Of a stretch of DNA of 40,535 bases, positions 15,123-25,322 are shown in pieces. Location of the stretch: the NCBI GenBank assembly GCA_002070455.1, contig MWDG01000018.1, positions 1 to 40,535 on the forward strand, in the 5' to 3' direction. The number at the start of each line of letters is the position of its first letter. The stretch's first letter is position 1. The notes beneath the pieces are model-generated. The model saw nothing but the letters and a program-made list of their open reading frames with translations. It made no database searches and had not been told where the DNA came from. The position numbers and the translations under genes were made by a program. The DNA is from Deltaproteobacteria bacterium ADurb.Bin151 (lineage in GTDB: Bacteria > Desulfobacterota > Syntrophia > Syntrophales > Smithellaceae).

Positions 15123-16169
15123 TCAGGTGATTCCTTTACGCAAACGGGCAATAGCTGACGAATAAGGCCTGGTGATAATGCCTCTCTCTGTGATAATTGC
15201 CGATATCAGTTTCCCCGGTGTTATGTCAAATGCGGGATTGTATACCTTCACGCCCTGAGGAGCCGATTGGACCCCTTTAAAATGGGTTACTTCAGCCCCG
15301 TTTCTTTCTTCGATCGGGATGGTTGCTCCGGTCTTCAGCGAAAAATCAAAGGTGGAAATCGGCGCCGCGATATAAAAAGGGATCCCGTGTGACTTTGCCA
15401 GGACCGCCAGAGAATATGTGCCGATTTTATTGGCCGTATCGCCGTTGGCGACGATGCGGTCCGCTCCGACGATGATCTTGCTGATTTTGTTCTGCTGCAT
15501 CAGGAATCCAGCCATGTTGTCGCAGATCAGCGTGGCCGGTATTTTTTCTTCTTTCATTTCCCAGGCGGTTAGCCTTGCTCCCTGAAGTACCGGCCTGGTT
15601 TCATCCACGTAGACATGGATCTTTTTCCCCTGCTCCCTGGCCGCACGAATGACGCCCAGCGCCGTTCCGTAACCTGCTGTGGCCAGCGCGCCCGCGTTGC
15701 AGTGCGTCAGGATTTGATCGCCGTCGGAGATCAGGGCGCTTCCATGCTGTCCGATGCGTCTGTTGATTTCAATGTCTTCAGCGCAAATGCGTTTGGCTTC
15801 TCTGATCAACTCACCGGCCAGATTTTTCTTTCCGGAAAGGATGGTGTTTTCCAGATGTTCTTTCATCCTTTCAATGGCCCAGAAAAGATTTCTCGCAGTC
15901 GGCCGGGATTTTTCAATTTCATTGCAAACCGCATGAAATTTTTTTCTAAATTGTGCAACCGGTTCTGATGGAATCGAAAGAGCTCCCAGTGCCGCGCCCA
16001 TGGCCGCTGCCACACCGATAGCCGGCGCGCCGCGAACGGTCAGGTCTTTGATTGCGGTAATTACCTGACGGTAATCTGAACAGACCAGCTGCCGCCTGTT
16101 TAGTGGCAGGGCCTTCTGGTCAATCATGACCACCTTATTATTTTTCCAGAAGACGGTTTGAATCATCAT
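15123..16169 (-). CDS. mtnA: S-methyl-5-thioribose-1-phosphate isomerase
   Basis: This 348-residue aldose-ketose isomerase of the eIF2B-alpha-like family converts methylthioribose 1-phosphate to methylthioribulose 1-phosphate in methionine salvage. Visible signatures are RGAPAIG (46-52), [15 protein letters not shown] with catalytic C157, DNMAGFLM, and [10 protein letters not shown] with catalytic D237. The start ATG overlaps the gatB stop by four bases (ATGA), so expression is coupled to the amidotransferase. No other mtn gene is in the window. Homologues also act on 5-deoxyribose phosphates in radical-SAM by-product salvage, so the physiological substrate may be broader. Confidence 0.94.
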   Translation of the reverse strand: MMIQTVFWKNNKVVMIDQKALPLNRRQLVCSDYRQVITAIKDLTVRGAPAIGVAAAMGAALGALSIPSEPVAQFRKKFHAVCNEIEKSRPTARNLFWAIERMKEHLENTILSGKKNLAGELIREAKRICAEDIEINRRIGQHGSALISDGDQILTHCNAGALATAGYGTALGVIRAAREQGKKIHVYVDETRPVLQGARLTAWEMKEEKIPATLICDNMAGFLMQQNKISKIIVGADRIVANGDTANKIGTYSLAVLAKSHGIPFYIAAPISTFDFSLKTGATIPIEERNGAEVTHFKGVQSAPQGVKVYNPAFDITPGKLISAIITERGIITRPYSSAIARLRKGIT

Positions 16170-17596
16170 GGGGCAAGCATCTTTTTCAGGAGGTTATTGA
16201 CAAGTTGCGGATTGGCCTTGCCCTGGGTTGCTTTCATCACCTGACCGACAAAAAAACCAAAGAGCTTTTCCCTGCCGCCACGATAGTCTGCCAATTGTAC
16301 GGGGTGCGCATCGATAATTGCCTTGATGGTTTCGGTCAATTCGCCTTCATCGGTAATCTGCACCAGGCCTTTTTCCCGGATGATGTCCTGCGGCGGTTTG
16401 CCGGTATGGTACATATCCTCAACAATATCTTTAGCCATTTTCCCGCTGATCGTGCCTTCTTCAATCAAGTTAATCATATCGGCAAGCGACCGGGCGCTGA
16501 TGGGGCATTGACGGATGTCCCTTTTTCCCTCATTGAGGAAACGCAGCACATCGCCCATGACCCAGTTGCTGGCCTGCTTGGGTTTTCCGCAAAGCCTGAC
16601 CACGTCTTCATAATAAAGGGCCAGCGCCTTATCGGCCGTGAGCACACCCGCATCATAAGCAGGGATCTGATATTCCCTGATAAACCGCTCACGTTTTGCC
16701 ACTGGCAGCTCCGGCAGGGATTCCCGGATCTGCGTGATCCAGTCTTCATCCACAACCACTTTCACCAGATCAGGATCAGGAAAATAACGATAATCATGGG
16801 CTTCTTCCTTGCTGCGCATGGAGTTGGTTGCTCCCTGCGCATCGTCCCACAGGCGTGTTTCCTGAATGATCGACTCGCCGTTTTCCACCAGATACTGCTG
16901 CCGTTTGACTTCGTACTCCAACGCGCGCTGAACGTTGCGGAAGGAGTTCATGTTTTTGAGTTCTGTACGGGTGCCGAATTCCTTCTGTCCCACAGGCCGA
17001 ATGGAAACGTTGGCGTCGCATCGGAATGAGCCTTCTTCCATGTTGCCGTCGCAGATTTCCAGATACACCAGGATTTCGTGGAGGCGCTTGAGGTATTCTG
17101 CCGCCTCTTCCGGTGAGCGGATGTCCGGCTCACCTACGATCTCGATGAGTGGTACGCCGGTGCGGTTCAAATCGACATAACTAAATGGATTATTCTCATC
17201 GTGAATCAGTTTGCCGGCGTCTTCTTCCATGTGAATGCGGGTAATGCCGATTTTTTTCTGTTTTCCATCCATATCTATCCATACATAACCATGCTCAGCC
17301 AGGGGATACGCGTATTGCGAAATCTGATAGCCTTTGGGCAGATCAGGGTAGAAATAGTTTTTCCTCGCGAAACTGTTGGATGGATTGATGGTGCAGTTGG
17401 TGGCAAGCGCCATCATCATGGCGTATTCAACGACTTTCTTATTGAGCACCGGCAGTACGCCGGGCATTCCCAGGCAAACCGGACAGGTGTGGCTGTTGGG
17501 CGCTCCTCCGAATTTTGTTGAACAGTTGCAGAATATTTTGGTGTCTGTCAGCATTTGGGCGTGGACTTCCAGCCCGATGATCGTTTCAAATTCCAT
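16166..17596 (-). CDS. gatB: Asp-tRNA(Asn)/Glu-tRNA(Gln) amidotransferase subunit B
   Basis: This 476-residue full-length GatB opens with [12 protein letters not shown]. Zinc-site cysteines are C23, C25, C38 and C41, and the aspartyl/glutamyl-tRNA kinase-like core has the conserved [10 protein letters not shown] and [10 protein letters not shown]. The C-terminal helical YqeY-like tail should bind the tRNA. With GatA and GatC it converts misacylated Glu-tRNA(Gln) or Asp-tRNA(Asn) to the amide form. The start overlaps the gatA stop by one base (TAATG). Its presence suggests that GlnRS, AsnRS or both are missing in this organism. Confidence 0.97.
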   Translation of the reverse strand: MEFETIIGLEVHAQMLTDTKIFCNCSTKFGGAPNSHTCPVCLGMPGVLPVLNKKVVEYAMMMALATNCTINPSNSFARKNYFYPDLPKGYQISQYAYPLAEHGYVWIDMDGKQKKIGITRIHMEEDAGKLIHDENNPFSYVDLNRTGVPLIEIVGEPDIRSPEEAAEYLKRLHEILVYLEICDGNMEEGSFRCDANVSIRPVGQKEFGTRTELKNMNSFRNVQRALEYEVKRQQYLVENGESIIQETRLWDDAQGATNSMRSKEEAHDYRYFPDPDLVKVVVDEDWITQIRESLPELPVAKRERFIREYQIPAYDAGVLTADKALALYYEDVVRLCGKPKQASNWVMGDVLRFLNEGKRDIRQCPISARSLADMINLIEEGTISGKMAKDIVEDMYHTGKPPQDIIREKGLVQITDEGELTETIKAIIDAHPVQLADYRGGREKLFGFFVGQVMKATQGKANPQLVNNLLKKMLAP

Positions 17597-19053
17597 TATA
17601 AAGAGGGCCTCCTTTTTTCTATGGCAGCATTTTTTTCAAACGCCGAGGCAATCTGCAATAATTTCCCTTCCTCAAAATGACCCGCCAGGAACTGGACGCC
17701 GATAGGCAGTCCGGCAGCCGTAAATCCGCACGGCACGGAGATCCCCGGGATGCCGGCCAGGTTTGTCGATATTGTAAAAATGTCTGAAAGGTACATTTGC
17801 AGCGGATCATCGGTTTTTTCCCCGATTTTGAATGCCGGGGTCGGTGTGGTGGGCGTGAGAATGATGTCGCATTCCCTGAATGCTTCGTCGAAATCCCGGC
17901 GGATCAATGCACGCACCTGCGAGGCTTTGCCATAGTAGGCGTCATAGTAGCCGGCGGAAAGGGCGTAGGTTCCGATCATGATGCGGCGTTTGACTTCTTC
18001 TCCGAATCCTTCCATCCGGGTTTTGCGGTACATCTCCATCAGGTCCCGCTCGCCGGATGCCCGGAAACCGTACTTGACTCCGTCATAACGCGCCAGGTTG
18101 GAAGACGCTTCCGCCGGAGCTATGATATAGTAAACCGCCACACTGTATTGTGTATGGGGCAGTGAAATGTCGATGCATTGGCCGCCGCATTTTTTCACGG
18201 TATCAATTGCCCCGTTGATGGCGGCGCTGACTTCCGGGTCGATGCCCTCAACAAAATATTCTTTCGGGATGCCCACTTTCCAGCCGGAAATATCGCGGCT
18301 GATAAACTGGCGGTAGTCGGGTACTTCCATCTTAACGGATGTGGATTCTCTGGGATCATAACCGGCCAGGACATTCATCATGATGGCGCAGTCTTCCACG
18401 TCTTTTGTGAAAGGACCGATCTGGTCGAGCGAGGATGCGAACGCGATGAGTCCGAAGCGTGAAACCCTTCCGTAGGTCGGTTTCAGGCCGACAACGCCGC
18501 AGAGGGCCGCAGGCTGGCGGATCGATCCTCCGGTGTCTGAACCGATGGAAGCAATGCATTCATCGGCGGCCACCGCCGTTGCTGATCCGCCGCTTGATCC
18601 GCCGGGGATGCGTTCCAGGTCCCACGGGTTGCGTGTCGGACCAAAAAAGGATGTCTCGGTCGAAGATCCCATTGCAAATTCATCCATGTTGGCTTTTCCC
18701 ACAAACACGGCACCGGCTGCGGACAGTTTCTCCACAACCGTCGCGTCGTATGGGGGGACGAAGTTATGCAGGATGTTTGACCCGCAGGTGGTTGTTATGC
18801 CCTTTGTACAGACGATATCCTTGAGTGCCACGGGAATGCCCGTCAGCGGACGGATGTTCCCGTTTTTTATATCTTCATCTGCACGTGCTGCCGCAGCCAG
18901 TGCTTCATCCTTCATCAGGCGTATATAGGAGTGTATCCGTTCTTCTACCTCGTCGATTCGTGAAAAAACGGATCGGGTAATCTGTGTGGACGATACTTCA
19001 CCGTTTTGAATCAATTTCTGTAGTTCATGAATTGTTAATTGATGTAATTCCAT
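17596..19053 (-). CDS. gatA: Asp-tRNA(Asn)/Glu-tRNA(Gln) amidotransferase subunit A
   Basis: This 485-residue amidase-signature protein frees ammonia from glutamine for GatB. The Ser-cisSer-Lys triad is complete: K78 in VALKD, S153 in the GGSSGGS loop, and nucleophile S177 in SDTGGS. Length is typical. CGGGGAG lies just before the ATG. It lies 72 bases after gatC and overlaps gatB by one base, in the common order gatC-gatA-gatB. Confidence 0.97.
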   Translation of the reverse strand: MELHQLTIHELQKLIQNGEVSSTQITRSVFSRIDEVEERIHSYIRLMKDEALAAAARADEDIKNGNIRPLTGIPVALKDIVCTKGITTTCGSNILHNFVPPYDATVVEKLSAAGAVFVGKANMDEFAMGSSTETSFFGPTRNPWDLERIPGGSSGGSATAVAADECIASIGSDTGGSIRQPAALCGVVGLKPTYGRVSRFGLIAFASSLDQIGPFTKDVEDCAIMMNVLAGYDPRESTSVKMEVPDYRQFISRDISGWKVGIPKEYFVEGIDPEVSAAINGAIDTVKKCGGQCIDISLPHTQYSVAVYYIIAPAEASSNLARYDGVKYGFRASGERDLMEMYRKTRMEGFGEEVKRRIMIGTYALSAGYYDAYYGKASQVRALIRRDFDEAFRECDIILTPTTPTPAFKIGEKTDDPLQMYLSDIFTISTNLAGIPGISVPCGFTAAGLPIGVQFLAGHFEEGKLLQIASAFEKNAAIEKRRPSL

Positions 19054-19125
19054 ATACTCCCCGGATAAGAATTTAAAAGGTGCAATTTTGTTCCATGAGA
19101 TAAAAAAGAGAACATTTGCGTGCTT

Positions 19126-19413
19126 TCAGTCGATCACTTTGGGAACCCGGAAAAACTCACCCCGAGCATCCGGGGCATTGGCCAGCGTTGCTTTTGTGCC
19201 CAGGGATGGTCGTTCAACGTCTTCGCGAAAAGCGTTGCTTACGGCAATCGCGTGGCTCATTGGCGCAATCCCCGTCGTGTCCAGTTCACCCAGTTTTTCG
19301 ATGTAAATCAGAATATTGTTCAGCTGGACGGTAAATTTTTCCTTCTGGGCGTCCGTGAACTCCAGACGCGCCAATTTTGCAACATATTCAACATCCTGTG
19401 TGCTTAATTTCAA
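19126..19413 (-). CDS. gatC: Asp-tRNA(Asn)/Glu-tRNA(Gln) amidotransferase subunit C
   Basis: This 95-residue GatC stabilises the GatA-GatB pair. The typical start KLSTQDVEYVAKLARLEF and the C-terminal EFFRVPKVID are present. The start is decided by the ribosome binding site: AGGAGG lies 9 bases before a TTG at 19413, whereas the ATG at 19437 lies upstream of that site and inside the preceding gene. A TTG start may lower its translation relative to gatA and gatB. It follows the deacetylase-like gene by 13 bases. Confidence 0.92.
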   Translation of the reverse strand: MKLSTQDVEYVAKLARLEFTDAQKEKFTVQLNNILIYIEKLGELDTTGIAPMSHAIAVSNAFREDVERPSLGTKATLANAPDARGEFFRVPKVID

Positions 19414-19426
19414 AACAGATTTCCTC

Positions 19427-20482
19427 CTACAAACCATTCCAATATGGGCGCAGCGTGCTCATGACAGATTGGATCGCCGGTTTGTTGTCCGGATCGCAAT
19501 CCTGTTCCAGGGCCGCCAGCTTTTTATCCGTCCAGTGGGTTTCATCATACATTTCTTCAAGCACTGCCTTGACCGATCGGGTCAACCCTGCAACATGGTA
19601 ACCACCTTCCAGCAGGGCGACCACACGCCCCGAACAGCATTTGTCTGCTATGTTCAGCAATACACGTGCCATTGCGGCAAATCCTTCCGGGGTGACGCGC
19701 ATGCCGCCCAGGGGATCCTGGTAATAGGTGTCGAAACCCGCGGATACGAGAATTAATTCCGGTTCAAACGCCAGGGCAACCGGTTCCAGAATTTTGCGGA
19801 ATGCCGAGACGAATGTTCCGCTTACTGCGCCCCGTTTGAGCGGCACATTGATTGTGAACCCCAGGGCTTGACCCTCTCCGATTTCGTGCAAACCTCCCGT
19901 GCCCGGATAATATGGATACTGATGCGTTGAAAAAAACAATACCCGCCGGTCGGAATAAAAAATCTTCTGTGTTCCGTTTCCGTGGTGCAGGTCCCAGTCA
20001 GCAATCAGGATTTTTTTGAGTCCGTGCTTTTTCATGGCATGCATGGCCCCGATGGCGACATTGTTGAAAATGCAGAAGCCGGCGGAGTTCCCGGCACCCG
20101 CGTGATGGCCGGGCGGCCTGATGAATGCAAAGGCGTTGTCCACTTCCTTTGTCATGACGGTGTCAATAGCGTTTAATACCCCGCCGACAGCCAGTTTGGC
20201 AATTTCGTAGGTTTCCGCACAGGTGCTTGTATCGGGATCAAGGATTACACAACTTTTGCCTGCCGTTTGGGCAATGCGTTCAATATAGGGCAGGGTGTGA
20301 ACGTAAGCAATTTCGTTATGAGTTGCCAGGCGGGGTTTGATGTCAACATACTTCCAGGACATGTTCGGATTGTCCAGCATTTCATAAACAGATGCGAGCC
20401 TTTCCGGACTTTCGGGATGACCTGAACCCGCCGAATGCTGTAAGTAGTCGCTATGTTTGACAATCCCAGTTTTTCGAGACAC
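19427..20482 (-). CDS. Histone deacetylase-superfamily (AcuC/HdaH-like) hydrolase
   Basis: This 351-residue zinc-dependent arginase-deacetylase-fold enzyme has PPGHHA with H126-H127 (proton relay), zinc ligands D164 and H166 in DWDLHHGNG and D251 in SAGFD, and a C-terminal LEGGY. All key residues are present. It should remove acetyl groups from protein lysines, acetylated polyamines or small molecules. The start is GTG, with AAGG upstream; no ATG fits. It sits 13 bases before gatC, so it likely shares a transcript with gatCAB-mtnA. Whether this arrangement has functional meaning is open. Confidence 0.92.
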   Translation of the reverse strand: MSRKTGIVKHSDYLQHSAGSGHPESPERLASVYEMLDNPNMSWKYVDIKPRLATHNEIAYVHTLPYIERIAQTAGKSCVILDPDTSTCAETYEIAKLAVGGVLNAIDTVMTKEVDNAFAFIRPPGHHAGAGNSAGFCIFNNVAIGAMHAMKKHGLKKILIADWDLHHGNGTQKIFYSDRRVLFFSTHQYPYYPGTGGLHEIGEGQALGFTINVPLKRGAVSGTFVSAFRKILEPVALAFEPELILVSAGFDTYYQDPLGGMRVTPEGFAAMARVLLNIADKCCSGRVVALLEGGYHVAGLTRSVKAVLEEMYDETHWTDKKLAALEQDCDPDNKPAIQSVMSTLRPYWNGL

Positions 20483-20596
20483 GCACGCCTTCTTTCAAAA
20501 CATGAATAACATAAAAAAACCACCTATCATATATGATTTTAAAGATCAAACAGTTCGACTTGAAGCACTGTGGGAAATCGGGGAAATTCAATATAT

Positions 20597-21364
20597 TTAT
20601 TCACAAACTTCTGGGGATACTGCCTTAATATACCGCCACCCCGTATATACGGCTACTAAAACAAACATCCAGCGCAGGGGATCATCCGGGATAATTTGAG
20701 CAACATTGCCACCTGTAAATGTTCCCAGGATGATGCCCGGCACCAAACCATAAAGAAGGTTGCCTGCAACATTGTTCAGCCGCCAGTGCGTAAACGCGCC
20801 GACAGCGCCCATGGGAACCATGACCAGCAAGGCGGTTCCCTGTGCCGCATGCTGTGAAAATCCCGCCAGCAGGACCATGACCGGTACCATGATGGTTCCG
20901 CCGCCAACCCCCATCAAGCCGGACAGAAATCCGGTTAAGACGCCCGTGATGATCAGGGCGATGATTGACGCACAACCCGGCAATGTGCCGATCATGTCCT
21001 TCAGAAAAGGTTTGAGAAGCAAAAGAACCGAGCAGAAAATTAAGAATGCGCCGAATATTTTTTTCAGCTTCCAGCCTGGAAGCCGGTTAGCCAGACGTGC
21101 CCCTGCGGCAGCCGTGAAAAGTGCTGGCAAAGCCAGTGCGGCCGCCGCCGTCCAATCCGTCTGTCCATGAAGACCGTAAGTAAAGGCTCCGATGATTCCC
21201 GTAAAAACGAGTACCGCAAGGCTCGTACCGTGTGCCCGGCACTGATCGATTTTCATCCATTCGACCATCAGGGGAATCATGATGATTCCACCCCCGAGGC
21301 CGATCAAACCGCCCAAAAACCCTGCGGCAAGACCGATGGTAAATGTGATCAAATGATCTTTCAT
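20597..21364 (-). CDS. TauE/SafE-family membrane permease
   Basis: This 255-residue protein has about eight hydrophobic segments and the two glycine-rich family repeats, GLIGLGGGIIMIPL (about 20-33) and GLMGVGGGTIMVPV in the second half. Family members move sulfite, sulfoacetate or other anions across the inner membrane. The substrate is unknown here. AAGGA precedes the ATG. It lies 40 bases downstream of the DHA2-type transporter gene and upstream of the deacetylase-like gene, all in one direction. Confidence 0.9.
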   Translation of the reverse strand: MKDHLITFTIGLAAGFLGGLIGLGGGIIMIPLMVEWMKIDQCRAHGTSLAVLVFTGIIGAFTYGLHGQTDWTAAAALALPALFTAAAGARLANRLPGWKLKKIFGAFLIFCSVLLLLKPFLKDMIGTLPGCASIIALIITGVLTGFLSGLMGVGGGTIMVPVMVLLAGFSQHAAQGTALLVMVPMGAVGAFTHWRLNNVAGNLLYGLVPGIILGTFTGGNVAQIIPDDPLRWMFVLVAVYTGWRYIKAVSPEVCE

Positions 21365-21404
21365 GCTCGTCCTTCATCGTCAACCGTTAAGGCTGACTTG
21401 CTGA

Positions 21405-22778
21405 TCATTCTTTATGCACGCGTCCCCTGGCCAATGATGCGAAAACACCCAGAATGCAGGTCACGGCCAGAATGATAAAAATCAACCTGGCGCTGAAAAT
21501 GAAAAGGGAGCCGGTTTCAATGGTAATTTTTTGATCACCGATGACCCAGGCAAAAACCAGCATAGCGATACCCATGCTAAGCATCTGACCGACCAGCCTC
21601 ATGGTTGCCTGCATTGCAGACGCAATGCCGTAAAATTTATGGTCCACTGAGCTCATGATCGCGTTAACATTGGGTGAGGAAAAAAGTGCAAAACCAACTC
21701 CCAGAATCGCCAGGCAAATGACAATATAATAGATATGCGTATCTGAAGCGATAAAAATCAGCCCCGCAAGGCCGAGGACCGTTAGCGACATGCCGACAGA
21801 AGAAAGGATCCTTGGTTCAATTCGGTCAGACAGCCTTCCGGCAGCCGGCGAAAAAAGAGCCTGCAACAGTGGCTCAATAACCAGGACCATGCCGGTTTGC
21901 GAAGGCGTCAGCAGTTTGACATGCTGCAGATAAAGGCTCAAAATGAAAGTGATCGCAAACGTGGCACAGTAGTTGATCAGTGCCGCCAGGTTGGAACACG
22001 CAAAAACACGATTTTCCAGAAACAGTTTTACGTTGAGAAGTGGGTAAGGCCTGGTCAATTGCTGGCGGATGAACAATATAAAACATAAAGTGCCGATCGC
22101 GATCAGTGCGCCTCCCCTCGGGGAGGGCAGTTGAGATAAACCATACATCAAAGCAAACAGCGCCAGCGCGTAAAGTACAGAGCCGGGCAAATCAAATTCC
22201 TCACGGCTGTCCTTCGGAATATCTTCTTTTGCCACAAAGACGGAGAGTCCGGCTGCTGCAGCTCCAAGCACTGCACTGAAAATGAAAATGGTTTTCCACC
22301 CCAGGTGCTGGGTCAGCAAACCACCGATGAACGGGCCGCACGTGAGTCCGATATAAACCGCGGCAATATTGATTCCCAGAATCCTGCCCCTCTGTCCCTG
22401 GGGGTAGGCGGAAACCAGCATGGCTGTTCCCGTACTGAAAATCATCGCGCCGCCGATTCCCTGGACAACGCGCATGGCAATGAAAAAGGCTTCCGTCTGC
22501 GAGCAGATGGATAAAAGCGACGACAGGGCAAAGATCAGGGAGCCGGAAAAAAAGAATAATTTTCTTCCATAAATATCGGCCAGTCGTCCCAGTGGCAACA
22601 GTGTGATGGATGCAGCCAGAAGAAAGGACGAGGCCACCCAGCTTACAGACAGCGCATTCATGGAAAATTCGTGGGCAATCATCGGCAGCGCGACGTTGAC
22701 GGACGAACCCATGAAGGGGGTTGTAAACGAACTGATCGTAGTGGCCAGAAGAACGATCGGGAGTCTTTTGTTGATCAT
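21405..22778 (-). CDS. MFS transporter, DHA2/EmrB-QacA type
   Basis: This 457-residue protein has about fourteen hydrophobic segments. The motif GRLADIYGRK follows helix 2 and a motif C-like GPFIGG lies in helix 5, both typical of drug:proton antiporters of the DHA2 group. It probably exports a hydrophobic compound using the proton gradient; the substrate cannot be told. The ribosome binding site is weak and the start lies 24 bases after the ThyX-like gene, so it may depend on upstream translation. Confidence 0.9.
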   Translation of the reverse strand: MINKRLPIVLLATTISSFTTPFMGSSVNVALPMIAHEFSMNALSVSWVASSFLLAASITLLPLGRLADIYGRKLFFFSGSLIFALSSLLSICSQTEAFFIAMRVVQGIGGAMIFSTGTAMLVSAYPQGQRGRILGINIAAVYIGLTCGPFIGGLLTQHLGWKTIFIFSAVLGAAAAGLSVFVAKEDIPKDSREEFDLPGSVLYALALFALMYGLSQLPSPRGGALIAIGTLCFILFIRQQLTRPYPLLNVKLFLENRVFACSNLAALINYCATFAITFILSLYLQHVKLLTPSQTGMVLVIEPLLQALFSPAAGRLSDRIEPRILSSVGMSLTVLGLAGLIFIASDTHIYYIVICLAILGVGFALFSSPNVNAIMSSVDHKFYGIASAMQATMRLVGQMLSMGIAMLVFAWVIGDQKITIETGSLFIFSARLIFIILAVTCILGVFASLARGRVHKE

Positions 22779-22802
22779 GCGGTCACGCTGATAAAAAAAG
22801 GA

Positions 22803-24260
22803 TTATGCTTTGGGGAAAAATATTTTCCGCCTCGCGTCAAAACCGTCTTTGCCGCAGGCCATCATCAGGGTCAACGGCATGATGTTGCGGGCCTGTTTCA
22901 GCATCCTTTCTGAAAGATTGCGAATGTCCCATTGCGCATGCCGGTCGGTCCGCAGGCGCGCCAGATGGTAGAGTTCCCGCGCGTTGAGCTTCATCAGCAC
23001 GCGCCTGCGGTGTGCGTTGGTCAGCACATACGGAGCGGCGGCAGGGCTTTTATGCCGGATGATCTCATAAGCGCTATTGGTCTTTTTGATCATAGCCATG
23101 AATTCTTTTTGTCGCCCGATTGCGCGAACAGCGGGCGGTAGGGTGACGCCCAGGGAAGGGCTGTAATCCTGGCTGATGAGGGTGGCTATACGGTGGCGCT
23201 TGAGCTGCGCGAAACAGCTGGCGCTCATGGTCAACTCGAAGAGCATGTCAACATTTTCAAGTTCACGCAGCACCGCATCATAGGACTGGATGTGTTTAAA
23301 GAGGGTCTTGAACAGGGCCTTTGCTTCGGACGGATTCATGCGCCCGGCTTCCTGAAAACACAGGTCGTAACTCATGCCCGATGACGCGAAAAGCAGTGCT
23401 GCGGCTGACTGCTTATCAGCATTTTCCGTCGCCTGGACCAGATGGACACTCTGAAGCGGCCGTTTCTTTTTTCCCTCGTCGAACTTTTCGCAAAACCCGC
23501 GCAGGTTTTTCCGGGTCAGAAGATCATAGTCGGTTGATCGTGTATAGCGAATCAGCGACGGCGCAATATCTTTGGTGGCGGTATAAAGCTTGTTGCTTAA
23601 GAGGTGTGCCTCGGCCAGGGGCAGAGCCGACAGTCTCCGCAGCATCAGCTCCAGATTGCGGGCGTTGACGGTCATTCCCAGCTGTGTTTCCGTGGCCAGA
23701 GCGATGCTGTAGCGGGCATCTTCCTTGGCCCAGCCTTCCAGCATGGACTTATTGCCTGGGTTTTCGGCCAGTTCCCGGTTTTTCTCAAATACATGCGGCC
23801 GGAGCTGTTCGTAGAGCCGATGGTAGAAGTCATTCTGCAGCTGAATCGTTGCGGTGTACAAATCCGTCAGACCGGCCTGGATGATTTCTTCGGGAACAAC
23901 AAAGTCCCGGTCAAACAGGACATAACGCTGGGATTTTTCCGTATAGGAGCACAGACGGAATTTTTCGATTTCTTCCACGATCAGACGGGAGACACCGATG
24001 ATGTCGATGTTGAATACGGCATGCTCGGCAACCGAGCTGTGCCCCATCTCAAAAACAATGTTGCGGTTGGATTTGCGGGCTTTTTCGACTTCGGTCCGGG
24101 AATCCCTTCTGAGTGCATCAACCGGCTTGGGGCTGCGGCTGATTCGGGCGTAGGCGGCGGATATGGTTTCGGGAGTAATGTCCTGCCCAAAAGCGCATTT
24201 TTCTTTCAGTTCGCGAATAATGTCATAGTCTATGTTGTATCCGGCAAGCAGGATTTTCAT
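22803..24260 (-). CDS. Tandem ThyX-like protein (two FAD-dependent thymidylate synthase domains)
   Basis: At 485 residues this is twice the length of ordinary ThyX (about 220-250). Two ThyX-like halves are visible. The first (about 1-245) has GHSSVAEHAVF and the end of the signature as SYTEKSQRY (105-113), but the RHR triplet reads KFR (100-102). The second (about 275-485) has an intact RHR (355-357) but the rest of the signature is changed to SQDYS; it also has NARELYHL and AQWDIR. Each half thus keeps one part of the RHRxxSxxxxSQRY-type signature. ThyX active sites form between subunits, so the fusion could still build one site, or it could have left thymidylate synthesis. TGGAG precedes the ATG. 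Confidence 0.85.
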   Translation of the reverse strand: MKILLAGYNIDYDIIRELKEKCAFGQDITPETISAAYARISRSPKPVDALRRDSRTEVEKARKSNRNIVFEMGHSSVAEHAVFNIDIIGVSRLIVEEIEKFRLCSYTEKSQRYVLFDRDFVVPEEIIQAGLTDLYTATIQLQNDFYHRLYEQLRPHVFEKNRELAENPGNKSMLEGWAKEDARYSIALATETQLGMTVNARNLELMLRRLSALPLAEAHLLSNKLYTATKDIAPSLIRYTRSTDYDLLTRKNLRGFCEKFDEGKKKRPLQSVHLVQATENADKQSAAALLFASSGMSYDLCFQEAGRMNPSEAKALFKTLFKHIQSYDAVLRELENVDMLFELTMSASCFAQLKRHRIATLISQDYSPSLGVTLPPAVRAIGRQKEFMAMIKKTNSAYEIIRHKSPAAAPYVLTNAHRRRVLMKLNARELYHLARLRTDRHAQWDIRNLSERMLKQARNIMPLTLMMACGKDGFDARRKIFFPKA

Positions 24261-24336
24261 TTTTCAACTCCAGAGAAAAATTTTTGGTGATTGCTGCATA
24301 TGGCACAGGAATCTGCAGTGTCACGTGTCATGCATA

Positions 24337-25143
24337 TTACAGTCTGATCATTTCAACACGGGCGAGTGTCCGTCCGAGAAAACGTTCACCGATTGTCTGA
24401 AAACGGTACGGTACATCGCTTACGTAAAACAGATAATCGGGCAACTGCCGGCTGTCATTGCCGAGATTTTCGCGGTGAATCAAGTCGGCGGCAATTTCCG
24501 CCATTGCCTCGGCTGAATCGATCAACCGCACGTTCTTGTCAACGATGCTCTGAAAAAGAGGTTTGAGGAGCGGATAATGCGTGCAGCCCAGGACCAGCGT
24601 GTCGATCTGCTCGGCCAGGACCGGCTTTAAATATTCTTCTGCGACCAGTTTTGTGGCCTCATGTTCCAGCCATCCCTCTTCCACCAGCGGCACAAACAGG
24701 GGACAGGCCTGTGAAAAGACCCTCACATCGCGATCCAGCTGGTGTATGGCACGTGCGTACGCATTCGAGTTGATTGTGGCAGGTGTGCCGATCACACCGA
24801 TCGCCCTGCTGCGAGTTTCGGATACCGCGAGCCTTGCGCTGGCTTCAATCACCTCCAGAACGGGAACGGGCGACAGGTCCCGGATAGCGCGATAAGCTAC
24901 TGCCGCCATTGTGTTGCAGGCGACAATCAGCAGCTTAACGTCTTTTTTCAGCAGAAATTCTGTGATCTGCATAGCGTATCGGTTAATGGTTTCCACCGAT
25001 TTAACGCCGTAGGGCACACGGGCGGTATCGCCGAAGTAAATGATATTTTCAAAAGGCAGGCGTTCCATGACCGCTCGCACAACGGTCAATCCCCCGATGC
25101 CGGAATCAAAGACCCCTATGGCGCGATTTGTTTTGTGGTCCAT
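24337..25143 (-). CDS. murI: Glutamate racemase
   Basis: This 268-residue enzyme makes D-glutamate for peptidoglycan. Motifs present are GVFDSGIGGL near the N-terminus, the first catalytic cysteine in VACNTMA (C76) and the second in LGCTHYPLL (C187), with the usual DTARVPYG substrate loop. I chose the second ATG (25143), which has GAGAG 8 bases upstream and starts directly before the conserved region. An ATG at 25158 would add five residues. It is the first of the long minus-strand run, 76 bases before the ThyX-like gene. Confidence 0.95.
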   Translation of the reverse strand: MDHKTNRAIGVFDSGIGGLTVVRAVMERLPFENIIYFGDTARVPYGVKSVETINRYAMQITEFLLKKDVKLLIVACNTMAAVAYRAIRDLSPVPVLEVIEASARLAVSETRSRAIGVIGTPATINSNAYARAIHQLDRDVRVFSQACPLFVPLVEEGWLEHEATKLVAEEYLKPVLAEQIDTLVLGCTHYPLLKPLFQSIVDKNVRLIDSAEAMAEIAADLIHRENLGNDSRQLPDYLFYVSDVPYRFQTIGERFLGRTLARVEMIRL

Positions 25144-25322
25144 GTTTTTTTCTCTCATATCCGCATAATAAAGTCATCGACTTTTTTGTGCTGTTCGTAT
25201 AAAAAAACAGTAAAGAAAAGGAAACAAAAAGCCGATCATTAAAAGTTGATGCTTTTTATCATAACTTTCTGAAACATGCCAAAAGTTCTTCATGGACGAC
25301 TGGTATTGGAAAGTAATGCGAC

